From Acidimicrobiales bacterium (GTDB lineage: Bacteria > Actinomycetota > Acidimicrobiia > Acidimicrobiales > JADJXE01), in contig JADJXE010000001.1 of assembly GCA_016716005.1 (NCBI GenBank), positions 2,741,001 through 2,805,000 on the forward strand: a DNA stretch of 64,000 bases. Reading direction: 5' to 3'. The number at the start of each line of letters is the position of its first letter. Within the stretch, counting starts at the first letter, position 1. The position numbers and the translations under genes were made by a program. The notes below the pieces were generated by a model. The model did not search any database. It was not told the origin of the DNA and saw only the letters and a list, made by a program, of their open reading frames with translations. Shown here one piece after another: positions 55,452 to 64,000 of this stretch.

Positions 55452-57461
55452 ATGGCCTCGCCCGACGGTCGCGTCCGCACTGCCTGCCCGCTCGACTGCC
55501 CCGACACGTGCAGCCTCGAGGTGCTCGTGGAGGGCGGGCGGCTCGTGCGCGTCGACGCGGCTCCGCCCGGCGCCGACACCAGCCCCCTCACCCAGGGGTT
55601 CATCTGCCAGAAGGTGATGCACCACGCCCGGCGGGTGTACGCGCCCGAGCGGGTGCGGACCCCGCTGGTCCGCACCGGGCCCAAGGGCTCGGGCGAGCTC
55701 CGCGCCGCCTCCTGGGACGAGGCCCTCGACCTGGTGGTGGCCCGGCTGCGCGAGGCCGCCGAGCGCGACGGGCCCGAGTCGGTGGTGCCCTACACGTACA
55801 ACTCGTCGGGTGGCGTGCTGGCCCAGGAGGGTCTGGGCGGCCGCTTCTGGCATCGCTTCGGCGCGTCGCTGGTGCAGCACACGATCTGCGCGGCCACCGC
55901 GGGGGCCGCCTGGGCGCTCACGTACGGCGACATGCTCTCGGCCGACCCCCTCGACGTCGTGCACGCCCGCCTGGTGGTGGTGTGGGGGGCCAACCCCACC
56001 GTGTCCAACGTGCACCTCCCGCCCCTGGTGCGCCGGGCCCAGGACGCCGGGGCGCGCCTGGTGGTCGTCGACCCCCGCCGCACCGGCATGGCCCGCCGGG
56101 CCGATCTGCACCTGGCGGTGCGGCCCGGCACCGACGTCGTCGTCGCCCTGGCTGCGGCCCGCCACCTCGCCCACGAGGGCCTGCTCGACGACGCCTTCCT
56201 GGCCGAGCACGCCACCGGCGTCGAGGCGTTCCTCGACGCGGCCGAGCCGTGGACGCTCGAGCGGGCATCGGCCGTGGCCGGCGTCGCCGCCGCCGCCATC
56301 GCCACCCTCGCCGAGTGGTACGCGGCCACGCGCCCGGCCATGCTGCGGCTCGGGTGGGGTCTCGAGCGCAACCGCAACGGGGGCGCGGCGGTGCGGGCCG
56401 TGCTGGCCCTCCCGGTGCTGGCCGGCCAGCTCGGCGGGCTCGGCGGGGGGGTGCTGGGCAGCACCGGCCGGGGCTCCCCCTGGGGCCTCGGCCAGCGCGA
56501 TCCCGGCGTCGCCCCCGGCCGCCCGCCCCGCCGGCGGCTGAACATGAACCGCCTCGGCGCCGACCTCACCGATCCGGCCCTCGACCCGCCGGTGGCCGTG
56601 CTGTTCGTGCAGGGCGCGAACCCGGCGGTGATGAACCCCGACCAGGGTGCGGTGCTGGCCGGCCTCGCCCGCGACGACCTGTTCACGGTGGTCCACGACC
56701 AGGTGCTCACCGACACGGCGTGCTTCGCCGACGTCGTGCTGCCGGCCACCACCCACTTCGAGGTCGACGACGCCGCCGACTCCTACGGGGGCTACACCCT
56801 CCAGCCGATCCGGCCGGTGATCGACCGGGTGGGAGAGAGCAGGACGAACGACGAGGTGATCGCCGCGCTGGCGGAGCGGCTGGGCTACCCGGCCGACACG
56901 TACGACCCGTCGCCCCAGCGCCTGCTGCGCGACGGCCTCGGGGGGGCGGCGCCCGGCGACGTGGGCCCCGTGCTGCGGCCCGCCGGCACCACCGTGCAGC
57001 TGCGCGACACCTTCCCGGGGTTCCCGGACCGCCGGGCCCGCCTCGCCCACCCCGGCCTCGACGGCGTCGACGAGGTGCCCCGCTACCGCGAGCTGCCCGT
57101 CGAGCGCACCGGCCCGTTCCCGCTCACGCTGGTGAGCCCGGCGACGCACCGCACCGTCAACTCCATCTTCGGCGAGGTGCAGCCGGCCGCGGCCGTCGTG
57201 GCGCTGCACCCGGCCGATGCCGCCGCCCGCTCCGTGGCCGACGGCGACCGGGTGCGGGTGTGGAACGACCAGGCCGAGGTGATCCTGTCGGCCCGGGTCG
57301 ATGCCGACCTGCGCCCGGGGGTGTGCTCGATCCCGAAGGGCCTGTGGCGGCGCCACGTCGCCGGGGGGCTCACCGCCAACGCCCTCGTGCCCGCCGACGT
57401 CTCCGACCTGGCCGGCGGCGCCTGCTTCAACGACGCGCGGGTCGAGGTGCAGCGGGCCTGA
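55452..57461 (+). CDS. Molybdopterin oxidoreductase, DMSO-reductase family
   Basis: A 669-residue bis-MGD enzyme. The N-terminal 4Fe-4S motif is CPLDCPDTCSLEV with the fourth Cys in GFICQKV. VVWGANPTVSNVHLPP, VVVDPRRTGMARRADLHLAVRPGTD (in part), FVQGANPAVMNPDQ and DVVLPATTHFEVDD follow, and the C-terminal molydop_binding domain begins PLTLVSPATHRTVNS. It is cytoplasmic: no Tat signal. ATG 55452 has GATCAT 6 nt upstream. It is followed by an acyl-CoA synthetase 16 nt later. The substrate is unknown. Confidence 0.92.
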   Translation: MASPDGRVRTACPLDCPDTCSLEVLVEGGRLVRVDAAPPGADTSPLTQGFICQKVMHHARRVYAPERVRTPLVRTGPKGSGELRAASWDEALDLVVARLREAAERDGPESVVPYTYNSSGGVLAQEGLGGRFWHRFGASLVQHTICAATAGAAWALTYGDMLSADPLDVVHARLVVVWGANPTVSNVHLPPLVRRAQDAGARLVVVDPRRTGMARRADLHLAVRPGTDVVVALAAARHLAHEGLLDDAFLAEHATGVEAFLDAAEPWTLERASAVAGVAAAAIATLAEWYAATRPAMLRLGWGLERNRNGGAAVRAVLALPVLAGQLGGLGGGVLGSTGRGSPWGLGQRDPGVAPGRPPRRRLNMNRLGADLTDPALDPPVAVLFVQGANPAVMNPDQGAVLAGLARDDLFTVVHDQVLTDTACFADVVLPATTHFEVDDAADSYGGYTLQPIRPVIDRVGESRTNDEVIAALAERLGYPADTYDPSPQRLLRDGLGGAAPGDVGPVLRPAGTTVQLRDTFPGFPDRRARLAHPGLDGVDEVPRYRELPVERTGPFPLTLVSPATHRTVNSIFGEVQPAAAVVALHPADAAARSVADGDRVRVWNDQAEVILSARVDADLRPGVCSIPKGLWRRHVAGGLTANALVPADVSDLAGGACFNDARVEVQRA

Positions 57462-57477
57462 CTACCGTTCAGCGGTC

Positions 57478-59385
57478 GTGGGAGCCTACGACGACGTCTA
57501 CCGCCGGAGCATCGACGAGCGCGAGGCCTTCTGGGCGGATGCCGCCCTCGCCGTCGACTGGGTCGACCCGCCGTCGCAGGTGCTCGACACGTCCGACGCG
57601 CCGTTCGTCCGCTGGTTCCCCGACGGTGTCCTGAACACGTGCCACAACGCCCTCGACCGCCACGTGGAGGCGGGCCGCGCCGACCAGCCGGCCCTGATCC
57701 ACGACAGCCCCGTCACCGGCACCGTCCGCACCTTCACGTACCGGGAGCTGCGTGACGAGGTGGCCCGCTTCGCCGGCGCCCTGCGCTCGCTGGGCGTGGC
57801 GCGCGGCGACCGGGTCGTCATCTACCTGCCGATGGTGCCGGAGGCGGCCATCGCCATGCTGGCCTGCGCCCGGCTGGGCGCCGTCCACTCGGTGGTCTTC
57901 GGCGGGTTCGCCCCCCACGAGCTGGCCATCCGCATCGACGACGCCACCCCCAAGGTGGTCGTGTCGGCGTCGTGCGGCATCGAGGTGCAGCGGGTCATCC
58001 CCTACAAGCCCCTGCTCGACCTGGCCATCGCCCAGGCCGAGCACCAGCCGGCGGCCTGCGTGATCCTGCAGCGCGGCGATCTCGGGCTGGGCGCCCCGGA
58101 CGCCGAGCTGATCGACGGTCGCGACGTCGACTGGCACGAGCTGGTGGCGTCGGCCGATCCGGCGCCGTGCGTGCCCGTGGCCGCCACCGACCCGCTGTAC
58201 ATCCTGTACACCAGCGGGACCACGGGCCGGCCCAAGGGCGTGGTGCGCGACAACGGCGGCCATGCGGTGGCCCTCCGGTGGAGCCTCCCCAACGTGTACG
58301 ACGTGCACCCGGGCGACGTGTTCTGGGCCGCGTCCGACGTGGGATGGGTCGTCGGCCACAGCTACATCGTCTACGCGCCCCTCCTCACCGGCTGCACCAC
58401 CGTGCTGTACGAGGGCAAGCCGGTCGGCACGCCCGACCCCGGCGCCTTCTGGCGGGTGATCGCCGAGCACGGGGTGAAGACGCTGTTCACCGCACCCACC
58501 GCGTTCCGGGCCATCAAGAAGGAGGACCCGACCGGCCAGCACCTGCGCCGCCACGACCTGTCGAGGTTCGAGGCGCTGTTCCTGGCGGGCGAGCGCCTCG
58601 ACACCGACACGTACCACTGGGCCGCCGGGCTGCTGGGCGTCCCGGTCGTCGACCACTGGTGGCAGACCGAGACCGGCTGGCCCATCGCCGCCGACTGCCT
58701 CGGCATCGAGCGGCTGCCGGTGAAGCCGGGCTCGCCCACCAAGCCGGTGCCCGGCTACGAGGTGGTGATCCTCGACCCCGACGGTCGCGAGCTGCCGGCG
58801 GGCGCCGAGGGGGCGGTGGCCCTGCGGCTGCCGCTGCCGCCCGGCACGCTGCCCACGCTGTGGCACGACGACGAGCGGTTCGTGGCGTCGTACCTGAGCG
58901 CCCATCCCGGCTTCTACGTCACCGGCGACGGCGGCTCGATCGACGCCGACGGCTACCTGTTCGTGATGGGCCGCATCGACGACGTGATCAACGTGGCCGG
59001 CCATCGCCTCTCCACCGGTGCGATGGAGGAGGTGATCGCGACCCACGCCGACGTGGCCGAGTGCGCGGTGATCGGGGCGGCCGACGACCTCAAGGGTCAG
59101 GTGCCGGTGGGGCTCGTGGTGCTGAAGGCCGGGGCCGACCGCGAGCCGGCCGAGGTGGAGGCCGAGCTGGTGCGGCTGGTGCGGGAGCAGATCGGTGCGG
59201 TCGCCAGCTTCAAGCAGGCGTCGGTGGTGGCCCGCCTGCCCAAGACCCGCTCGGGGAAGATCCTGCGCGCGACCATGCGAGCCATCGCCGACGGGCGCGC
59301 CTACCAGGTGCCCTCGACCATCGACGATCCCGTCGTCCTGGACGAGATCGGTGCGGCCCTCGACGACCGGCGACGGCGGGGCTGA
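57478..59385 (+). CDS. Acyl-CoA synthetase (acetyl/propionyl-CoA synthetase type)
   Basis: A 635-residue AMP-forming ligase. The Acs N-domain (YRRSIDEREAFWADAA), YILYTSGTTGRPKGVVRDNGG, WWQTETGWPIA, FVMGRIDDVINVAGHRLSTG and catalytic-Lys end PKTRSGKILRATMR are complete. The last motif has the Lys that Pat/KAT enzymes acetylate. GTG 57478 has TACCGT 9 nt upstream. It probably activates acetate or propionate, and could feed the neighbouring CoA pathways. Confidence 0.93.
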   Translation: MGAYDDVYRRSIDEREAFWADAALAVDWVDPPSQVLDTSDAPFVRWFPDGVLNTCHNALDRHVEAGRADQPALIHDSPVTGTVRTFTYRELRDEVARFAGALRSLGVARGDRVVIYLPMVPEAAIAMLACARLGAVHSVVFGGFAPHELAIRIDDATPKVVVSASCGIEVQRVIPYKPLLDLAIAQAEHQPAACVILQRGDLGLGAPDAELIDGRDVDWHELVASADPAPCVPVAATDPLYILYTSGTTGRPKGVVRDNGGHAVALRWSLPNVYDVHPGDVFWAASDVGWVVGHSYIVYAPLLTGCTTVLYEGKPVGTPDPGAFWRVIAEHGVKTLFTAPTAFRAIKKEDPTGQHLRRHDLSRFEALFLAGERLDTDTYHWAAGLLGVPVVDHWWQTETGWPIAADCLGIERLPVKPGSPTKPVPGYEVVILDPDGRELPAGAEGAVALRLPLPPGTLPTLWHDDERFVASYLSAHPGFYVTGDGGSIDADGYLFVMGRIDDVINVAGHRLSTGAMEEVIATHADVAECAVIGAADDLKGQVPVGLVVLKAGADREPAEVEAELVRLVREQIGAVASFKQASVVARLPKTRSGKILRATMRAIADGRAYQVPSTIDDPVVLDEIGAALDDRRRRG

Positions 59386-59409
59386 CGCCGGCCGCGCCAC
59401 CATGGTGGG

Positions 59410-60102
59410 GTGATCGTGGGCCTGGCTTTGGTGCTCGCCCTGCTGGCCGGGCCGGCCGCGGTGCCGGTGCCGGTGCCGGTGCAGGTGTCCGCGCCCGCGG
59501 CCGTGCCCCGGGCCGTGCCCCCGGCGCGCCCCCCCGCCGTGCGCACGGCCGACGCCCGGCTGGTGCTGGTGGGCGATTCGGTGACGGAGATGCTGGGGCC
59601 GGGCCACACCGACACCGCCCGCCAGGTGCTGGGTGCCGCTGGCTGGTCCGTGGTCGTCGACACCCTCGTCGGGCGGTCGATCGGGCACGGGGCGTCGACG
59701 CTGCGGGCCCGGTGGGGCGAGGTGGGCGACGTCGTGGTGGTGCAGCTGGGCGCCAACGACGGCGGCGACGCCGGGGTGCTCGCCCAGCGCCTCGGTGCGC
59801 TGGTGGCCGGGCTCGACGGGGTCGAGCGGGTCGTGCTGGTGGGCTACCCCGAGGACGACCCCGACCGGGCCGCCGTGAACGCCGCGATCCTGGACGTGGC
59901 CCTGCGCGACCCCCGGGTGGTGATCGCCGACTGGCGGGCCGTGGCGGCGCGGAACCCCGGCCTGGTGGCCGGGGACGGGCTGCACCTCACCCCGGCCGGC
60001 GCCCGCGCCCTGGCCCGCGTGATCCTGCTGGCCGTCGGCCCTGCGCCCGGCACGGCGGCGCCGCGAGGGGCGGCGCGCGGCCCTACGGCGCGAGCCCGCT
60101 GA
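59410..60102 (+). CDS. SGNH/GDSL hydrolase, secreted
   Basis: A 230-residue hydrolase. The signal peptide is followed by a VP-rich segment (hexanucleotide GTGCCG repeats at 59459-59487). Block I is VGDSVTEM, block III QLGANDGGD, and block V GDGLHLTPAGA, giving the Ser-His-Asp triad. Esterase or lipase activity is likely. The start is GTG 59410. It overlaps the convergent DUF2752 gene by 20 bp. Confidence 0.87.
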   Translation: MIVGLALVLALLAGPAAVPVPVPVQVSAPAAVPRAVPPARPPAVRTADARLVLVGDSVTEMLGPGHTDTARQVLGAAGWSVVVDTLVGRSIGHGASTLRARWGEVGDVVVVQLGANDGGDAGVLAQRLGALVAGLDGVERVVLVGYPEDDPDRAAVNAAILDVALRDPRVVIADWRAVAARNPGLVAGDGLHLTPAGARALARVILLAVGPAPGTAAPRGAARGPTARAR

Positions 60103-60559
60103 AGGGCGCCGAGGGCAGGTTGCGGGCCACCCAGAACGCGGCCGTGACGACGAGCAGCCCGGCCAGCACCGACCGGGGCAGGCGCTCGAGGCGGGGGAGC
60201 CGGGGCCCGCCCACGCTGCGCAGCGCGTAGGCGACCCACACGTACACCAGCACCGGGACGGCCAGCACCCACAGCACGTTGAGGCCGGCGGCCTCGCCCA
60301 GGTGGCCCCGGGTGAGGGCGTGGGTGGCGCGCAGGGTGCCGCAGCCGGGGCACCACCACCCCGTCACGGCGTGGAACGGGCAGGCCGGGAAGCCGCCGTC
60401 GTTGGGGTCGACGCCGGCCAGCAGGGCGCAGCCGGCCAGCGCCCCCGCGGCCACCGCGGCCGGGCCGGTCCACGCCGGGAGCTGCCGCCGGCCCGCCGGG
60501 TGGGCGTGATCGTGGGCGGTGTCGACCCGGTGATCGGAGGTGGCCCCGGCCGGCAGCAC
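60083..60559 (-). CDS. DUF2752 membrane protein
   Basis: A 158-residue membrane protein. The DUF2752 signature is CPFHAVTGWWCPGCGTLRATHAL, followed by a helix with LNVLWVLAVPVLVYVWVAYAL and a third segment LAGLLVVTAAFWVARNL. The GTG start lacks a good ribosome-binding site and the first ~25 residues are uncertain. The function is unknown; the conserved cysteines suggest metal or thiol chemistry, by inference. Confidence 0.8.
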   Translation of the reverse strand: MLPAGATSDHRVDTAHDHAHPAGRRQLPAWTGPAAVAAGALAGCALLAGVDPNDGGFPACPFHAVTGWWCPGCGTLRATHALTRGHLGEAAGLNVLWVLAVPVLVYVWVAYALRSVGGPRLPRLERLPRSVLAGLLVVTAAFWVARNLPSAPFSGLAP

Positions 60560-60676
60560 GGGTGCAGTCTCGCATGCCGTCGCCGTCGCCGGTGCTGCGC
60601 GCGGGGACCCGGCGCCGCGCCGGTCGCGGCCACGGCCTAACCTCCGGCCGCGCCGCCATGTCCAGGGGGAGGACGC

Positions 60677-62221
60677 ATGAAGGTTCCGCTCACGGTCGCC
60701 GACCACCTCCGCCGGGCCGAGCTCGTCTACGGCGACCGCGTCGGCATCGTCGACGAGCCCGACCAGCCGGCGGTGCCGCTGGGCGCGGCCGAGCCGCTCA
60801 CGTGGCGGCGGGTGGCCGAGCTGGCGCGGGCCCAGGCGGCCGGCCTCGACGCCCTCGGCGTCGGCCCCGGCGAACGGGTCGCGGTCGTGAGCCACAACGC
60901 CGCCCGGCTCCTCGTGGGCTTGTTCGGGGTGAGCGCGTTCGGGCGGATCATCGTGCCCGTGAACTTCCGCCTGAACGCCGAGGAGGTGGCGTACATCCTC
61001 GAGCACTCGGGCGCATCGGTGCTGCTGGTCGACCCGGAGCTCGACGAGCAGCTCGCAGGGGTGACCGCACCGCACCGCTTCGTGATCGGGGCCGAGAGCG
61101 ACGAGGTGCTGTACCGAACCGGCGCCGAACCCGTGCCGTGGGAGCCCGACGAGGACGCCACCGCGTCGATCAACTACACCAGCGGCACGACGGCACGGCC
61201 CAAGGGCGTGCAGCTCACGCACCGCAACCTCTGGGTCAACGCGGCCACGTTCGGCTGGCAGCTGGGCGTGAGCGACCGCGACGTCTACCTCCACACCCTC
61301 CCCATGTTCCACTGCAACGGCTGGGGCATGCCGTACGCGGTCACCGGCATGGGCGGCACCCACGTGGTGCTGCGCAAGGTCGACGGCGCCGAGATCCTGC
61401 GGCGGGTCGACGGGCACGGGGTGACGCTGCTGTGCGGCGCGCCTGCCGTCGCGGCCATGGTCCTCGACGCCGCCGCCACCTGGGACGGCCCGATCCCCGG
61501 TCGTGACCGGGTGCGCATGGTGGTGGCCGGCGCCCCGCCCCCCACGCGCACCATCGAGCGCGTCGAGACGGAGCTGGGCTGGGAGTTCGTGCAGATCTAC
61601 GGGCTCACCGAGACCGCGCCCCTGCTCACCATGAACCGCGGCCGGGCCGAGTACGACGGCCTCGGCTCGGCCGAGCGGGCCGCCCGGTTGGGGCGCACCG
61701 GCGCGCCGGCACTCGGGGTGGAGCTCGAGATCGACGCCCAGGGCGAGGTGCTGGCCCGGTCGAACGTGGTCATGGACGGCTACTGGCAGCAGCCCGAGGC
61801 CACCGCCGACGCCATCGTCGACGGCTGGTTCCACACCGGCGACGGCGGCTACCTCGACGACGACCACTACCTGACGATCTCCGACCGCAAGAAGGACGTG
61901 ATCATCTCCGGGGGGGAGAACGTCTCCTCCATCGAGGTGGAGGACTGCCTGTTCTCGCACCCGGCCGTGGCCGAGGTGGCCGTGATCGGCGTGCCCGACG
62001 AGAGGTGGGGGGAGACGGTCAAGGCGCTGGTCGTGCTGCAGCCGGGCGCCGAGGCCACCGAGGACGAGCTGATCGCCCACTGCCGCGAGCACCTCGCGCA
62101 CTACAAGTGCCCGACCTCGGTGGAGCTGCGCGACGGGCTGGCCCGAACGGCCACCGGGAAGCTCCAGAAGTTCAGGCTGCGGGCTCCCTACTGGGAGGGC
62201 CGCAGCCGGCAGGTGGGCTGA
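60677..62221 (+). CDS. Long/medium-chain acyl-CoA synthetase, AMP-binding
   Basis: A 514-residue AMP-forming CoA ligase. Motifs INYTSGTTARPKGVQLTHRN, YGLTETAPLLTMN, GWFHTGDGGYLDDDHYLTISDRKKD (in part), and C-terminal ARTATGKLQKFRLR are present. LPMFHCNGWG is typical of the fatty-acyl/dicarboxylate group. AGGGGGGAGG precedes ATG 60677; TAACCT at 60638-60643 may be its -10. The fatty-acid substrate is not specified. Confidence 0.93.
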   Translation: MKVPLTVADHLRRAELVYGDRVGIVDEPDQPAVPLGAAEPLTWRRVAELARAQAAGLDALGVGPGERVAVVSHNAARLLVGLFGVSAFGRIIVPVNFRLNAEEVAYILEHSGASVLLVDPELDEQLAGVTAPHRFVIGAESDEVLYRTGAEPVPWEPDEDATASINYTSGTTARPKGVQLTHRNLWVNAATFGWQLGVSDRDVYLHTLPMFHCNGWGMPYAVTGMGGTHVVLRKVDGAEILRRVDGHGVTLLCGAPAVAAMVLDAAATWDGPIPGRDRVRMVVAGAPPPTRTIERVETELGWEFVQIYGLTETAPLLTMNRGRAEYDGLGSAERAARLGRTGAPALGVELEIDAQGEVLARSNVVMDGYWQQPEATADAIVDGWFHTGDGGYLDDDHYLTISDRKKDVIISGGENVSSIEVEDCLFSHPAVAEVAVIGVPDERWGETVKALVVLQPGAEATEDELIAHCREHLAHYKCPTSVELRDGLARTATGKLQKFRLRAPYWEGRSRQVG

Positions 62222-62224
62222 CGA

Positions 62225-63868
<1,644 letters not shown>

Positions 63869-63934
63869 GGCGGCGAGGGTACGCCCACGTCCGCGACGTG
63901 CCAAAGCGCAGGCGCGTCGGAGGGCTGGTGCCCC

Positions 63935-63940
63935 TACCGT
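63935..63940 (+). promoter_or_regulatory. -10-like hexamer for the class II fumarase
   Basis: TACCGT ends 6 nt before ATG 63947. It is a leaderless candidate promoter in the 78-bp divergent gap between the two fumarase genes. Confidence 0.5.
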
Positions 63941-63946
63941 GAGGTC

Positions 63947-64000
63947 ATGACGCAGCACCGGATCGAGCGGGACTCGCTGGGCGAGGTGCGGGTGCCGGCC
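63947..64000 (+). CDS. fumC: Class II fumarase, 3'-truncated by the window edge
   Basis: Only 18 residues are visible, MTQHRIERDSLGEVRVPA. They match the N-terminus of class II fumarases (RIERDSMGEVxVPA). Aspartate ammonia-lyase has a related start, so the assignment is not absolute. ATG 63947 has a -10-like TACCGT 6 nt upstream. The enzyme would be oxygen-stable, unlike the iron-sulfur fumarase next to it. Confidence 0.75.
   Translation, partial: MTQHRIERDSLGEVRVPA

Noticed and set aside
59459..59487. Regulatory hexanucleotide repeat near the SGNH hydrolase start
   Set aside because: The GTGCCG steps are in frame and encode a VPVPVP linker after the signal peptide, so a coding explanation suffices.

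Overview
The window is very GC-rich, gene-dense actinobacterial DNA. F420-type luciferase-like monooxygenases, several acyl-CoA dehydrogenases and CoA ligases, form II CO-dehydrogenase-like molybdenum hydroxylases and the eno / divIC / DUF501 / ppx gene neighbourhood point to Actinomycetota. A lineage near Acidimicrobiia (Iamia/Ilumatobacter type) is my inference, not something the sequence proves. Many genes are joined by 4-bp GTGA/ATGA overlaps, and many operon-first genes have a -10-like hexamer 6-8 nt before the start codon, which suggests leaderless mRNAs.

Layout. 1-1.8 kb: 3' end of enolase, a DivIC/FtsB-like protein and a DUF1622 membrane protein. 1.8-6.7 kb: a solitary CoxL-like molybdenum hydroxylase subunit translationally coupled to a DrrA-type ABC ATPase and two ABC-2 permeases. 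6.8-8.5 kb: Sco1-like protein, PCu(A)C copper chaperone and a cytochrome c lipoprotein. 8.5-19.6 kb: a form II CODH-like cluster (coxS, coxL, coxM, a Dabb protein, coxD-like MoxR ATPase, coxE-like VWA protein, two XdhC/CoxI-type proteins, an acyl-CoA dehydrogenase, a DUF1707 protein, a MocA-like nucleotidyltransferase and CoxG). DUF501 and Ppx/GppA follow, so this ~18-kb block appears to sit inside a normally compact housekeeping cluster. 21-30 kb: class V aminotransferase, GNAT acetyltransferase, a giant CtpI-like P-type ATPase, enoyl-CoA hydratase, epimerase and PlsC-type acyltransferase.

30.7-35.6 kb is accessory DNA. tRNA-Leu(UAA) is followed 2 kb later by a decayed copy of its 3' half. 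Between them lie an alpha/beta hydrolase, a limonene-epoxide-hydrolase-like protein and a TetR regulator with a double palindromic operator. Next comes a zinc alcohol dehydrogenase flanked by two copies of a structured hairpin element with compensatory base changes, then an autoregulated hydrolase-TetR pair. 35.6-45.6 kb: PPK2, L,D-transpeptidase, acyl-CoA dehydrogenase, DUF2332, atypical SDR, HMG-CoA-lyase-like protein, hydrolase, beta-lactamase-like protein, cyclophilin and rhomboid protease. 45.6-47.0 kb: an IS110-family element with a long non-coding end that probably encodes its bridge RNA. 47-64 kb: F420-type oxidoreductases, hydrolases, SDR, a disulfide-reductase-like flavoprotein without redox cysteines, a molybdopterin oxidoreductase, two acyl-CoA synthetases, an SGNH hydrolase, DUF2752, and divergent class I and class II fumarase genes.

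Functionally the window combines a molybdenum-hydroxylase system with its own maturation factors and copper/cytochrome genes, many catabolic CoA-thioester and F420/flavin enzymes, and an insertion hot spot at a tRNA gene. The most unusual signals are non-coding: the covarying hairpin pair, a family of 48-nt hairpins, the tRNA-derived repeat, and the IS110 non-coding end.
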